A program made the translations under genes and the position numbers. The notes beneath the pieces were generated by a model. The model was not told where the DNA came from, did no database searches, and saw nothing but the letters and a program-made list of their open reading frames with translations. Of a stretch of DNA of 32,982 nucleotides, positions 17,887-28,532 are shown one piece after another. Positions within the stretch are counted from its first letter, which is position 1. Every line of letters begins with the position of its first letter. Origin of the DNA: Acidimicrobiales bacterium (GTDB taxonomy: Bacteria; Actinomycetota; Acidimicrobiia; Acidimicrobiales; RAAP-2); NCBI GenBank assembly GCA_017883065.1, contig JADGOG010000018.1:1-32982 (forward strand), in the 5' to 3' direction.

Positions 17887-18963
17887 TCACCGGTCCGGGA
17901 CGACCAGCGTCCGCCCCCGACCCTTCCCGGCCAAGATCCGCTCGAGCGCCGGCGTCAGCCCGTCGAGACCCACCTCGCCGTCGACCATGTCGTCGAGCGG
18001 CCCCGGAGGGAAGGCGGTGGCGATGCGGTCCCAAACCCGGCGCCGTTCGTCGATCGGGGTGGACACCGTGTCGATGCCGATCAGTGATGCGCTCCGGACG
18101 ATGAACGGGTAGACCGACGACTCGAAGGTGTTCCCGCCGGTGAGGCCGCTGGCGGCCACCGCGGCGCCGTACCGCAGTGTCCGTAGGATGGCGGTCAGGG
18201 TGGACCCGCCCACGCAGTCCACCGCACCGGCCCACCGCTCCGCACCCAGGGTCCGCTCCGGCATTGTGACCAGGGCATCCCTGCCGATCACCTCGGACGC
18301 ACCCAGGCCGAGAAGGTAGGCGTGCTCCGAGGACTTGCCCGTGCTGGCCACCACCTCGTACCCCCGTGCGGCCAACAGGGCAACCGCCATGCTCCCCACG
18401 CCCCCCGATGCGCCGGTGACCAGCACCGGACCATCGCCGGCGGACAGGCCCAGCATCTCGAGGCGGGCCAGGGAGAGTGCGGCGGTGAACCCGGCAGTCC
18501 CGATGGTGGCCGCCTGGCGGTCGGTCATGCCGGTCGGCAGCGGGACCACCCACCCGGCCGGGACCCGGGCCAGCTGGGAAAACCCTCCGTGATGGCCGAC
18601 GCCGAGGGCGTAGCCGTGGACGATGACCTGGGTCCCGACCGCAATCGACGGGTCGGAGGAGGCCAGCACGGTTCCGGTCAGGTCGACTCCGGGGATGAGG
18701 GGGGAGATGCGGGCCACCCGGTTGCCCGGGCGGGTGACCATGGCGTCCTTGTAGTTGACCGCCGACCAGTCGACCCGGATGGTGACCTGGTCCGCACCCA
18801 ACTGATCGGGGTCCAGGACGCGGACACCGGCGTCGATCCGGTCCCCGTCCTGGGTCACGACGTAGGCGGAGAACGAGTCGGGCACCACGGCGTCGGTGGC
18901 AGGGTCGTCACCAGCGGGGTCCGGCTCGGTCCCGGAGGGCGGGGGCGGTGGAGGGGCGCTCAT
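17887..18963 (-). CDS. Zinc-free MDR oxidoreductase, YhdH/AcuI type
   Basis: The 358-residue product is a medium-chain dehydrogenase/reductase of the YhdH/AcuI group, which reduces acrylyl-CoA or related enoyl substrates with NADPH. Visible features are WSAVNYKDAMVTRPGNRVAR, PLIPGVDLTGTVLAS, the sequence IGTAGFTAALSLARLE before the Rossmann fold, and the cofactor loop VTGASGGVGSMAV; the later VDCVGG and GNTFESSVYPFIVRSASLIGID are typical of the group. The zinc ligands of classical alcohol dehydrogenases are missing. A Pro-rich tail of about 30 residues precedes the domain. ATG at 18963 follows a -10 box (TACGGT) at 7 nt, overlapping the promoter of the divergent peptidase gene. The true physiological substrate is not known from the sequence. 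Confidence 0.9.
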   Translation of the reverse strand: MSAPPPPPPSGTEPDPAGDDPATDAVVPDSFSAYVVTQDGDRIDAGVRVLDPDQLGADQVTIRVDWSAVNYKDAMVTRPGNRVARISPLIPGVDLTGTVLASSDPSIAVGTQVIVHGYALGVGHHGGFSQLARVPAGWVVPLPTGMTDRQAATIGTAGFTAALSLARLEMLGLSAGDGPVLVTGASGGVGSMAVALLAARGYEVVASTGKSSEHAYLLGLGASEVIGRDALVTMPERTLGAERWAGAVDCVGGSTLTAILRTLRYGAAVAASGLTGGNTFESSVYPFIVRSASLIGIDTVSTPIDERRRVWDRIATAFPPGPLDDMVDGEVGLDGLTPALERILAGKGRGRTLVVPDR

Positions 18964-18987
18964 TGGGGGTACCGTACCGAGTCGATG
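18961..18987. promoter_or_regulatory. Divergent, overlapping leaderless promoters
   Basis: GGTACCGTACC (18968-18978) gives TACCGT on the + strand (18970-18975, 9 nt before the peptidase ATG at 18985) and TACGGT on the - strand (18976-18971, 7 nt before the reductase ATG at 18963). The two -10 boxes share five base pairs, and only 21 bp separate the two start codons. Confidence 0.55.
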
Positions 18988-21234
18988 AGCAGCGAGCGCG
19001 CCACGGGACCCGGTGACCCGGCCGCCGATCGGCACGGGTGGCGGGCTCCCGGCCGCACCGAGGCCGCCTTCGGGTGGTGGCCGTCCCCCTTGTCGGCGTC
19101 GAGCGTGGCGGCCGGCAAGGTAAGTCGCAGTGGGCTGGAGTCCGATGCCGACGCGGTCTACTGGACGGAGAGCCGACCGGAACAGGGCGGCCGCCAGGTG
19201 GTGGTGCGATGCCGGCGGGGTGCCGATCCCGTCGAGGTCTCGCCTGCCGGCGTCAGCGTCCGGTCCAGGGTGCACGAGTACGGCGGAGGCCAGGCCACCG
19301 TGGCCGACGGGGTGCTGTTCTACGTGGACCAGATCGACCAGCGGTGGTACCGGGTGTCGCTCGGCGGCAGTGGCGAGGCCGGCGGCAGTGGCGAGGCCGG
19401 CGGCAATGGCGAGGCCGGCGGCAATGGCGAGGCCGGCGGCAGAGGTCAGGACGGCGGTGGGGAGCCGGATGGCCACGCTGGGGCCCACCGTGTCCCGGTG
19501 GCCCTGACCCCCGAGGTTCTGGACGGATCGCCGAGCACCCGGTACGCCGACGGGCGACTCACCGTGTCGGGCCGGTGGCTGATCAGTGTCGAGGAACAGG
19601 TGGGTCCGACCGGCACCGTCCACAGGCTGGTGGCGGTGGCGGCGTCCGCCGCCGGGTCGCAGGAGGTGGTGTGCCTGTGCGACGGCACCAACTTCGTGTC
19701 TGCTCCGCGGCCGTCCCCGGACGGCCGCTGGCTGGCCTGGGTGGCGTGGGACCATCCGGCGATGCCCTGGGACCGCTCATCGCTGATGATCGCTCCCCTG
19801 GTGGAGTCGGCGGGCACGATCGCCCTCGGGCCGACCCGGTGCATCTCGGGAGGCGACGAGATCTCGGTGGGCCAACCGCGCTGGTGCCGGGACGGTGCCC
19901 TGCTGTTCGTCGATGATCGGACCGGCTGGTGGCTGCCCTACCGCCTGTCTCCCGGCGAGTTGGACGGCGACGTCGTCTCGACGGAGCCGCTGGTGCGCGT
20001 GGAGGCCGAGTTCCACGATCCGGACTGGGTGCTCGGCCAGTCCACCCTGGCCGAGCTGGGCGACGGATCGCTGATCTGCCGGGAGCGCGCCGCGGGGCGG
20101 GACTCCCTGGTCCGGCTGGTCCCTCCGCAGGAGGGGCCGACCGGCCGCCCCTGGAGCCAGGTGCCGATCCGGCAACCGTGCGTGAGCATCTCCGGGGTGG
20201 TCGTGGGTCCGGTCACCTCCGAGGGCGGTCCCGGGCGCGTGATCGTGCTCGGATCCACGCCGACGGAGGCCCATGCCGTGTTCGAGGTTGGCACAGCCGA
20301 GGTTGGCAGAGCCGGGGTTGTTGCAGCCGAGGTGACGGGGACCGGATCGTCCGGGCGATCGGTACGCCTCTCGACCCGAGCAGGTCCGGAACCGGGGGAG
20401 GGTGACACTTCGGTGGCCCGTCCCTTCACCGCCCCGTCGGACGCCGGTCCGATCCCCGGCCAGTACTTCGCCCCGACCAGTGCCGGCAGGTGCGGCCCAC
20501 CCGGCGCATTGCCTCCCCTGGTGGTGTTCTGCCATGGCGGACCCACGGCATCGGCCCAGCCGGGCTTCGACCCGGTCGTCCAGTTCTTCACCAGCAGGGG
20601 ACTGGCGGTGGCGGTGGTCGACTACCGGGGCAGCAGTGGATACGGGAGGGAGTACCGGCGCCGGCTGGCCGGCCTGTGGGGTGAGGCCGACATCGACGAC
20701 TGCATCGCCTATGCGGTCGCCATGGGGGATGCCGGGCTGGTCGATCCGGCGTGCCTGGCCATCCGGGGAACGAGCGCCGGTGGGTTGACCGCCCTCGGAG
20801 CACTGATCCGGTCGGACCGGTTTGCCGGGGCCGTCTCCTGGTACGGGGTGACCGACCTGGCCGCGCTGGCCGCCGACACCCACGACTTCGAGTCACGGTA
20901 TGTGGACTGGCTGATCGGACCCTGGCCCGAGGCCGCCGACACCTGCCGGGACCGGTCGCCGATCCAGCACGCCGATCAGGTCTCCGGTTCGGTCCTTCTC
21001 CTGCAGGGAGCCGACGATCCAGTGGTGCCACCGGACCAGTCCGAGCGGTTCGCCACCATGCTGGAAGAGGCGGGCGTGCCCTGTGCGCTCACCGTCTTCG
21101 CCGGCGAGTCCCACGGCTTCCGCCGAGCCGAGACCATCGAGGCGTGCCTCGAGGCGGAGCTCGGGTTCTACCGCACGATCTTCGCCGGGCCGGAGGGGAT
21201 GGCCGGTCCGGGCGTCGAGCCCGGCTCCCGATGA
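18985..21234 (+). CDS. S9-family prolyl oligopeptidase-like peptidase
   Basis: The 749-residue product has an N-terminal propeller (about 40-450) and a C-terminal alpha/beta-hydrolase domain (about 490-740). The catalytic region shows FCHGGPTASAQPGFDP, YRGSSGYGREYRRRL, the nucleophile elbow RGTSAGG with Ser597, then GADDPVVPP (Asp677 or 678) and GESHGF with His710; a full Ser-Asp-His triad is thus present. The family cleaves short peptides in the cytosol, usually after proline or with acyl-aminoacyl specificity; no signal peptide is seen. The propeller region contains two in-frame minisatellites (19363-19452 and 20287-20331). ATG at 18985 is the start, as a -10 box stands 9 nt before it. It diverges from the YhdH-type gene. 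Confidence 0.92.
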   Translation: MSSERATGPGDPAADRHGWRAPGRTEAAFGWWPSPLSASSVAAGKVSRSGLESDADAVYWTESRPEQGGRQVVVRCRRGADPVEVSPAGVSVRSRVHEYGGGQATVADGVLFYVDQIDQRWYRVSLGGSGEAGGSGEAGGNGEAGGNGEAGGRGQDGGGEPDGHAGAHRVPVALTPEVLDGSPSTRYADGRLTVSGRWLISVEEQVGPTGTVHRLVAVAASAAGSQEVVCLCDGTNFVSAPRPSPDGRWLAWVAWDHPAMPWDRSSLMIAPLVESAGTIALGPTRCISGGDEISVGQPRWCRDGALLFVDDRTGWWLPYRLSPGELDGDVVSTEPLVRVEAEFHDPDWVLGQSTLAELGDGSLICRERAAGRDSLVRLVPPQEGPTGRPWSQVPIRQPCVSISGVVVGPVTSEGGPGRVIVLGSTPTEAHAVFEVGTAEVGRAGVVAAEVTGTGSSGRSVRLSTRAGPEPGEGDTSVARPFTAPSDAGPIPGQYFAPTSAGRCGPPGALPPLVVFCHGGPTASAQPGFDPVVQFFTSRGLAVAVVDYRGSSGYGREYRRRLAGLWGEADIDDCIAYAVAMGDAGLVDPACLAIRGTSAGGLTALGALIRSDRFAGAVSWYGVTDLAALAADTHDFESRYVDWLIGPWPEAADTCRDRSPIQHADQVSGSVLLLQGADDPVVPPDQSERFATMLEEAGVPCALTVFAGESHGFRRAETIEACLEAELGFYRTIFAGPEGMAGPGVEPGSR
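19363..19452 (+). repeat. In-frame 18-bp tandem repeat in the peptidase gene
   Basis: Five units of 18 bp encode GGSGEA, GGSGEA, GGNGEA, GGNGEA and a degenerate GGRGQD. Pairs of neighbouring units are identical, so copying by slippage is likely. It adds a flexible acidic Gly-rich loop to the propeller domain. Confidence 0.9.
20287..20331 (+). repeat. In-frame 15-bp degenerate tandem repeat in the peptidase gene
   Basis: Three 15-bp units (GTTGGCACAGCCGAG, GTTGGCAGAGCCGGG, GTTGTTGCAGCCGAG) encode VGTAE, VGRAG, VVAAE. It lies just before the hydrolase domain. The units differ at two to three bases. Confidence 0.75.
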
Positions 21235-21361
21235 ACGCGACGCCTCCGGCCGACGTGGTTGCGGTGCCGGGCCGAAGCGGCTGGATCCTGGCCTGATCCG
21301 TACCGGCGGACACCGGGTGGCGGCCCGGCGGAAACCCACCTGAACCGGTCCGAGGAGCCCA

Positions 21362-21393
21362 GGGACCTTTGGGTCCCGGTGGTACCCTCGACC
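21362..21393 (+). promoter_or_regulatory. Leaderless promoter with inverted repeat before the GT87-like gene
   Basis: TACCCT at 21383-21388 ends 5 nt before the GTG at 21394. Just upstream, GGGACC (21362-21367) and GGTCCC (21372-21377) form a perfect inverted repeat with 4 bp between them, lying where the -35/spacer region would be. It could be a regulator site. The rest of the 159-bp gap from 21235 holds only a weak GGATC/GATCC inverted repeat near 21283-21299. Confidence 0.4.
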
Positions 21394-22920
21394 GTGCCGA
21401 CCGATCGGATGCGGGCGTACCGCGACGGCCCGCCGTCGGCCGGACCTGCGGCCTGGGCCCGCTACCCGGCTCCGCTCCGTTCCGCACTGGTGGCGCTGCA
21501 GGGACTCTCCGCTGAGTGGAGGGACGCACTCCTCTACGGATGCTCGGCCGTCTTCGCCGGCGTGGCCGCAGTGGCCATGGGCATCCCCCTCTACCGCCAG
21601 TGGGGCCAGCTGGCGGTCGGACCGTACGCTGCGGCGACGGCGATGATGGCCGTGGTGGCCTGGCGTCTCGGCCGCCGATCCACCGCCGCCGGACCGGACG
21701 ACGGGCAGCGGATCCGCCGGCACCGTTGGAACTGGGCCCGGATCATCGCGTTTGCCATCGTGCTGTTCGGGGCGACGGTGGTCCCGCTGGCCCTCGAGGT
21801 GGTCTGGCGGTCGGAGGGAAACGCCGCCCTCCACGTGCAGCCCGAGGTGGTGGTGGTCGAGCACGCCGGGCTGCGGGCGGCCCACGGCAAGGACCCCTAC
21901 CAGGTGGTCGATCGCGCCGGTCACATCCTCATCCACGCCAAGGACGAGCCGGTCTACGAGCTCTACTACCCCTACCTGCCGGGCATGGTCATCTTCGGGT
22001 TCTCCAGCGGGAGCAAGGTCGAGGCCCGGCTGACCGACGCCCGGATCCAGTTCCTGGTGTTCACCGTCCTGGTCACGCTGGTGGCCCTGAGCCGGTTGCG
22101 ACCGCCGACCGATGCCCGAGGCCGCGCCCTCCAGGTGATGACCGTGCTGCCCACCGCGGCACTGCCCCTGTCCACCGGCGGGGACGACATGCCGGTGGTA
22201 GCCCTGATGCTGCTCGGGCTGGTGGCGTTGCAGCGACGAAGACCGGTGCTGGCCGGCCTCGCCCTGGGTGCGGCATCATCGCTCAAATTCACCGCCTGGC
22301 CACTGGTCCTCTTCGCCCTGTGGGCGGCGCGGGACCTGAAGCTGCACCGGGCCGCCGGCCGGTATGCGATCGGGGTGATCGCGGTGGTCGGCCCGGTCGT
22401 GCTCCCGGTGGCCCTCCGGAATCCCTCTGCCTTCATCGACAACGTGATCCGGTTCCCCCTCGGACTGGCCGGGGTCTCGTCGCCGGCGGCCAGCGCGCTG
22501 CCCGGGCACATCCTGGTGTCGGCCTTTCCCGGGTCCCACCGGGCCTACGTGGTGGTCCTGGGTGTCGCGGGGATCGCCCTGGTGGCCCGGTTCCTGGTCA
22601 AGAAGCCCCCGGGTGACGCAGCCGCGGTGGCCACCTTCACCGGATGGGTGATGCTGGTCGCCATCCTGTTGGCGCCGGCCACCCGGGTCGGCTACCTGCT
22701 GTACCCGATCAACCTGTTCGTCTGGGCCTGGATGCTCCGCCGCTCGGACGATCCCGCCCTTGCCCACGGGCCATCGGGCGGCGAGCGCGGCGGAGCGGTA
22801 TCGGAGTGCCGCGGCGCGACCGACGGTCAGTTGTCGTCGGGGAGCTCGAACACCTCGACGGAGAACGGTGTCGATCCCGCCGAGGTGGTGGGGGAGACCA
22901 CCACGCCGACCTCCCAGTAG
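21394..22920 (+). CDS. Multi-spanning membrane protein, GT87/DUF2029-like
   Basis: The ~508-residue product has about ten hydrophobic helices and the organisation of GT87-type polyprenol-linked mannosyltransferases (DUF2029). The features are an early YGCSAVFAGVAAVAMG helix, an extracytoplasmic loop with GKDPY and YELYYPYLPGM, and later FTAWPLVLFALWAA and a closing VGYLLYPINLFVWAWML. The YPYLPG-type loop is common in DUF2029 proteins. The assignment is by pattern only; catalytic Asp/Glu residues are not certain. GTG at 21394 is chosen because of the -10 box 5 nt before it; an upstream ATG at 21259 would add 45 residues of poor quality. The final ~31 codons (22827-22920) overlap the end of an opposite-strand gene, and that hydrophilic tail may owe its sequence to the other gene. 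Confidence 0.7.
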   Translation: MPTDRMRAYRDGPPSAGPAAWARYPAPLRSALVALQGLSAEWRDALLYGCSAVFAGVAAVAMGIPLYRQWGQLAVGPYAAATAMMAVVAWRLGRRSTAAGPDDGQRIRRHRWNWARIIAFAIVLFGATVVPLALEVVWRSEGNAALHVQPEVVVVEHAGLRAAHGKDPYQVVDRAGHILIHAKDEPVYELYYPYLPGMVIFGFSSGSKVEARLTDARIQFLVFTVLVTLVALSRLRPPTDARGRALQVMTVLPTAALPLSTGGDDMPVVALMLLGLVALQRRRPVLAGLALGAASSLKFTAWPLVLFALWAARDLKLHRAAGRYAIGVIAVVGPVVLPVALRNPSAFIDNVIRFPLGLAGVSSPAASALPGHILVSAFPGSHRAYVVVLGVAGIALVARFLVKKPPGDAAAVATFTGWVMLVAILLAPATRVGYLLYPINLFVWAWMLRRSDDPALAHGPSGGERGGAVSECRGATDGQLSSGSSNTSTENGVDPAEVVGETTTPTSQ

Positions 22921-23492
22921 AAGGAGTCGCCGCTGCCCTTCTTGGCCAGGACTTCGGTCCCCTGGGCCAGTCGGGATGCTCCCGAGCCGACGTAGATCAC
23001 CTTCCACCCGAGCTTGGGCAGGACGGTCCGGTAGACGTCGGCCACCTGGTCGCTGGAGAGCCCGGTCCGGAGCTTCACCGTCCGGTCGAACTGGCTGACG
23101 CTCTGGTCGGAGTTGACGTGCCCGGTCACCGCGCTGCCCGTGGGCACGGCCAGAGACCCGATGATGTCGGCCGGAGGCTCACCGGCGCTGACGATGGACC
23201 TCATCGCCTGGGCGGCCGGGGTGAGCTGCACCACGGTCCCGCCGGGGATGGTCACGCGGTGCACCGACAGCGACGGCGCGCCGCCGGAGGCGAGGGCTGA
23301 GCCCACCACGCCGGCCACCACGATGAACCCGGCGATCCCGAGGACCACCAGGGCCGGGCCCCGCACCGACACCGGCTGGAACGGCGGAGCGGTGTGGTCG
23401 GCTGCGGTCGGAGCGTCCGGATCCACCTGCTCGGAGTTCGGTGGACGATCGTCGTGGGGAGGAGTTGCGCGCTCGGACGAGGTGCTCACCAT
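22827..23492 (-). CDS. Single-span membrane protein of unknown function
   Basis: The 221-residue product has a long polar N-terminal tail (1-45, Pro/Asp/Ser-rich), one transmembrane helix at about 46-68 (GPALVVLGIAGFIVVAG) and an extracytoplasmic domain of about 150 residues. That domain includes TVKLRTGLSSDQVADVYRTV, LPKLGWKVIYVGS and a closing SFYWEVGVVV strand. I do not recognise the domain; strand and helix alternate in the way of a small alpha/beta fold. It should face outside with the N-terminus in the cytosol. ATG at 23492 follows a -10 box TACCAT at 9 nt. Its last 94 bp are antisense to the end of the GT87-like gene, and the two genes converge. Confidence 0.7.
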   Translation of the reverse strand: MVSTSSERATPPHDDRPPNSEQVDPDAPTAADHTAPPFQPVSVRGPALVVLGIAGFIVVAGVVGSALASGGAPSLSVHRVTIPGGTVVQLTPAAQAMRSIVSAGEPPADIIGSLAVPTGSAVTGHVNSDQSVSQFDRTVKLRTGLSSDQVADVYRTVLPKLGWKVIYVGSGASRLAQGTEVLAKKGSGDSFYWEVGVVVSPTTSAGSTPFSVEVFELPDDN

Positions 23493-23507
23493 GACCCGAC
23501 CATGGTA
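23493..23507 (-). promoter_or_regulatory. -10 box of the single-span membrane protein gene
   Basis: TACCAT on the - strand (23507-23502) ends 9 nt before the ATG at 23492, with no Shine-Dalgarno sequence. This is the same TACCAT as before thiO. Confidence 0.4.
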
Positions 23508-23592
23508 ATGGCCCCCGGGCCCGTGCCCTGGTCGGCCAGTCCTGGCCCCCGGGGTCAGTGGACCTGGTCCGGATCGGGTGGGCGTGGCCTGC

Positions 23593-24024
23593 TCAGAACG
23601 GAGCGGACGTGTCCTCGGGGCCGATGGTCCGCTGCAGGGCGGGCTGGTCGAGGGAGACGGCCAGCCGGGTGGAGACCAGGGCGGCGCCGACGGTGACGGC
23701 GAGGATTCCCCAGCGGCTGCGTCGCGGAAGGCTCGCGAAGGCCAGCATGGTGGCCAGCGCGTCCACCGTGTCGGCCATGCCCCCGAGGGCCACCCACGGC
23801 CTGGCTTCCTGGTCGGAGAGGGCGAGACCGCGCAGTGCGCCGAATCCGAGGGCGAGGTCGCGCCCGCCCATGGTCCGGGCCAGGAGCCTGCTGGCCGGGA
23901 CGTCAGCGGCGGCGCCGATCCACGGACGGGCCATCAGGGTGGGTGCGGCGACGGCGGCCGCCCCGATCCCCACGCGGCCCCAGGCCACCTGCCGGGCCAG
24001 CTTCCGGGAGAGGGCGCGATCCAT
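23593..24024 (-). CDS. Small membrane protein, DUF4267-like
   Basis: The 143-residue product has three to four hydrophobic helices and the pattern ARTMGGRDLALGFGALRGLAL in the second half of the first third, which is typical of DUF4267-like proteins. The first block is VGIGAAAVAAPTLMARPWIG, and later blocks are GMADTVDALATMLAFASLP and WGILAVTVGAALVS. No catalytic site is seen and the function is unknown. ATG at 24024 is chosen because a -10 box (TAGGTT) stands 7 nt before it; the longer frame upstream has no domain. It shares the strand of the membrane protein gene downstream, with 100 bp between, so they may be separate units. Confidence 0.7.
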   Translation of the reverse strand: MDRALSRKLARQVAWGRVGIGAAAVAAPTLMARPWIGAAADVPASRLLARTMGGRDLALGFGALRGLALSDQEARPWVALGGMADTVDALATMLAFASLPRRSRWGILAVTVGAALVSTRLAVSLDQPALQRTIGPEDTSAPF

Positions 24025-24037
24025 GCCCGGAAACCTA
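24025..24037 (-). promoter_or_regulatory. Leaderless -10 box of the DUF4267-like gene
   Basis: TAGGTT on the - strand (24037-24032) ends 7 nt before the ATG at 24024. No Shine-Dalgarno sequence is present. Confidence 0.45.
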
Positions 24038-24164
24038 CCGCCCGTCCCGGTCGGCGGTACCCCGACCACCCGATCTGAGGCCGAATTCGCTGATGTACCA
24101 CCTAGCGAGCTCGGACTGCTACGCAGTGTGGGCATTTCGTTCATCTGATGTTTACTTTTGACTT

Positions 24165-24304
24165 CCGATCCTGCACAATGCGAGGTGCGTTGGCGAGCGA
24201 CTGTTGCCCGTCATGTGGAGGGGTGCCCGGTCTCGCACCGGTTGCAGGATCCTGTGCAGTGGGGACGGAGTGGCCGGGTCGTGAGATCCCGGCCACTTTC
24301 GTGT
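24165..24304 (+). ncRNA. Candidate structured small RNA in the 300-bp gene-free stretch
   Basis: This 300-bp gap (24025-24324) holds no gene. GATCCTGCA (24167-24175) pairs perfectly with TGCAGGATC (24243-24251). After an internal loop (CAA against 5 nt), TGCGAG (24179-24184) pairs with CTCGCA (24232-24237), making a 15-bp interrupted stem around a 47-nt interior. A strong hairpin followed by TTTCGTGT ends the unit at 24269-24304. TACTTT at 24153-24158 is a possible -10 box that would start transcription near 24165, at the foot of the stem. I do not recognise the family: it lacks the GGAAGGAAGCAGCC-type core of SRP RNA and any tRNA shape. The same DNA read leftward could instead form the 3' region of the thi transcript. 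Confidence 0.4.
24269..24304 (+). terminator. Strong terminator-like hairpin
   Basis: AGTGGCCGGG (24269-24278) pairs perfectly with CCCGGCCACT (24288-24297) around a 9-nt loop; TTTCGTGT follows on the + strand. Read on the - strand, it lies 28 nt after the thiD stop codon, without a T-run. It can end a rightward small RNA, the thi operon, or both. Confidence 0.6.
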
Positions 24305-24324
24305 CCGGGCTCCGTCCGCCGACG

Positions 24325-27477
<3,153 letters not shown>

Positions 27478-27489
27478 GGGCCCATGGTA
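27478..27489 (-). promoter_or_regulatory. Leaderless -10 box of the thi operon
   Basis: TACCAT on the - strand (27489-27484) ends 6 nt before the thiO ATG at 27477. The 113 bp between thiO and the dead-clpP gene show no THI-box (TPP riboswitch) sequence on the thi strand. Confidence 0.5.
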
Positions 27490-27590
27490 GAGGTGGGCAG
27501 GTGGGGATGAGTCCGGGACCGGTCTCCGGCCGAGCACACCTCCGGCCCATCCGGCCGAGGGGCTGACAGCCGGGGCTCGACGGCCGCCGC

Positions 27591-28217
27591 TCAGTTCCCG
27601 AAGCCGACCTGCCGGTGGGGGAGGGGGGCCAACCGGGTGCTGGCGTCGGCCACCTCGTCGGCCAGGCCGTAGGCCACCGCTTCGGTGCCGGTCAGGAAGA
27701 GACCCCGGCCGGCGTCGTCGAGGATGCGTTGGACGGAGTGGCCGGACAGTTGGGCCAGCCGTCCGCAGAAGGCCTTCCACTGATCGTGGTGGGCGGCGGC
27801 AAGCAGCTGGATGCGGCTGGCATCGCCGTGGGCCTCCATGGTCGGCTCGAAGAGCCCCAGACGGGCGTGGGGGGCCATGGTCCGCTGGCGGCAGGCGGCG
27901 AAGACGCCCACCGGTGGCCCGACGGCCTGCCCACTGCACCAGGCGTCGACCGGTACGCCGAGCAGGTCGATGACGTCGATGAGAGCCAGGGCGGCACCGA
28001 TGGATCCGCCGTTGGAGTCGATGCGCATGGTCACCGGCTGGTCGCCGGTGGCATCCAACGTCATGAGGGAGGCACCCACCTCGTTGGCGGCCCGGTCGTC
28101 GAGCTCCCCGGTCACCAGGACCACCCGGCGGTCCAAGAGCTGTCGCCGCATCCACTGGTCGAGGCTGGGTGCCGTGCCGTCGTCGGCATCGCCGGGGAGC
28201 CAGTCGGGACCGCTCAC
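27591..28217 (-). CDS. ClpP-fold protein without catalytic triad (ClpR-like)
   Basis: The 208-residue product has the ClpP fold signature: [24 protein letters not shown], then [14 protein letters not shown] where active ClpP has [17 protein letters not shown] where ClpP has RVMIHQP, and [15 protein letters not shown]. Aligned to E. coli ClpP, the nucleophile Ser is Gly100, the His is Phe123, and the Asp is Gly172, so all three catalytic residues are missing. It should not cut peptides; it may form mixed rings with the ClpP encoded opposite, like the ClpR subunits of cyanobacteria and plastids (inference). An N-terminal tail of about 28 residues precedes the fold. GTG at 28217 overlaps the xre stop (GTGA), so it is coupled to the regulator gene. 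Confidence 0.85.
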   Translation of the reverse strand: MSGPDWLPGDADDGTAPSLDQWMRRQLLDRRVVLVTGELDDRAANEVGASLMTLDATGDQPVTMRIDSNGGSIGAALALIDVIDLLGVPVDAWCSGQAVGPPVGVFAACRQRTMAPHARLGLFEPTMEAHGDASRIQLLAAAHHDQWKAFCGRLAQLSGHSVQRILDDAGRGLFLTGTEAVAYGLADEVADASTRLAPLPHRQVGFGN

Positions 28218-28480
28218 GGCTCCTCCTCGGTGAACGTCCAGTCCAGCTTCCAGCCGATGGCCGCCGCGTACCGATCGACGGTGGACAGGAGCACGTCGGT
28301 GGAACCGGTCTCCATGCGGGCCACGGCCGACTGCGACGTGCCCATGCGGGCCGCCACCTGGGTCTGGGACAGCCCGAGGGACCGTCTCCGTTCCACCAGC
28401 TCGTCGCTGAGTGCCCGCCGGCGGTCGGACATCTCGCGGAAGCCGGGGAACACCGGTTGGTGCCGTCGCTCGTCGGTCAT
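28214..28480 (-). CDS. XRE-family helix-turn-helix regulator
   Basis: The 88-residue product is a small XRE-type DNA-binding protein; the helix-turn-helix lies at about 35-60 ([25 protein letters not shown]), with a C-terminal piece [18 protein letters not shown] that resembles antitoxin-type XRE proteins. No toxin gene is seen next to it. It is the first gene of a two-gene leftward unit with the dead ClpP. Between it and clpP is a palindromic operator, so it probably represses its own unit and clpP (inference). ATG at 28480 is chosen; a weak purine-rich stretch GAGAGC lies upstream. Confidence 0.85.
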   Translation of the reverse strand: MTDERRHQPVFPGFREMSDRRRALSDELVERRRSLGLSQTQVAARMGTSQSAVARMETGSTDVLLSTVDRYAAAIGWKLDWTFTEEEP

Positions 28481-28532
28481 GTGGTGCTCTCGCCCGGCCT
28501 CGGTGGCCCGTCCGGTTCCATCACTTCAATGG

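Noticed and set aside
24165..24304. SRP RNA or a tRNA in the gene-free stretch
   Set aside because: The GGAAGGAAGCAGCC-type loop core of SRP RNA is absent, and no cloverleaf with a T-loop GTTCRA can be drawn. It is kept only as an unassigned candidate RNA.
27478..27590. TPP riboswitch before thiO
   Set aside because: I looked on the thi strand for the conserved CUGAGA and GAACCUGA-type segments and found neither. The promoter placement leaves no leader.
28214..28480. Toxin-antitoxin pair for the XRE protein
   Set aside because: The XRE protein looks antitoxin-like, but the gene it overlaps encodes a ClpP fold, not a known toxin, and no other small partner gene is present.
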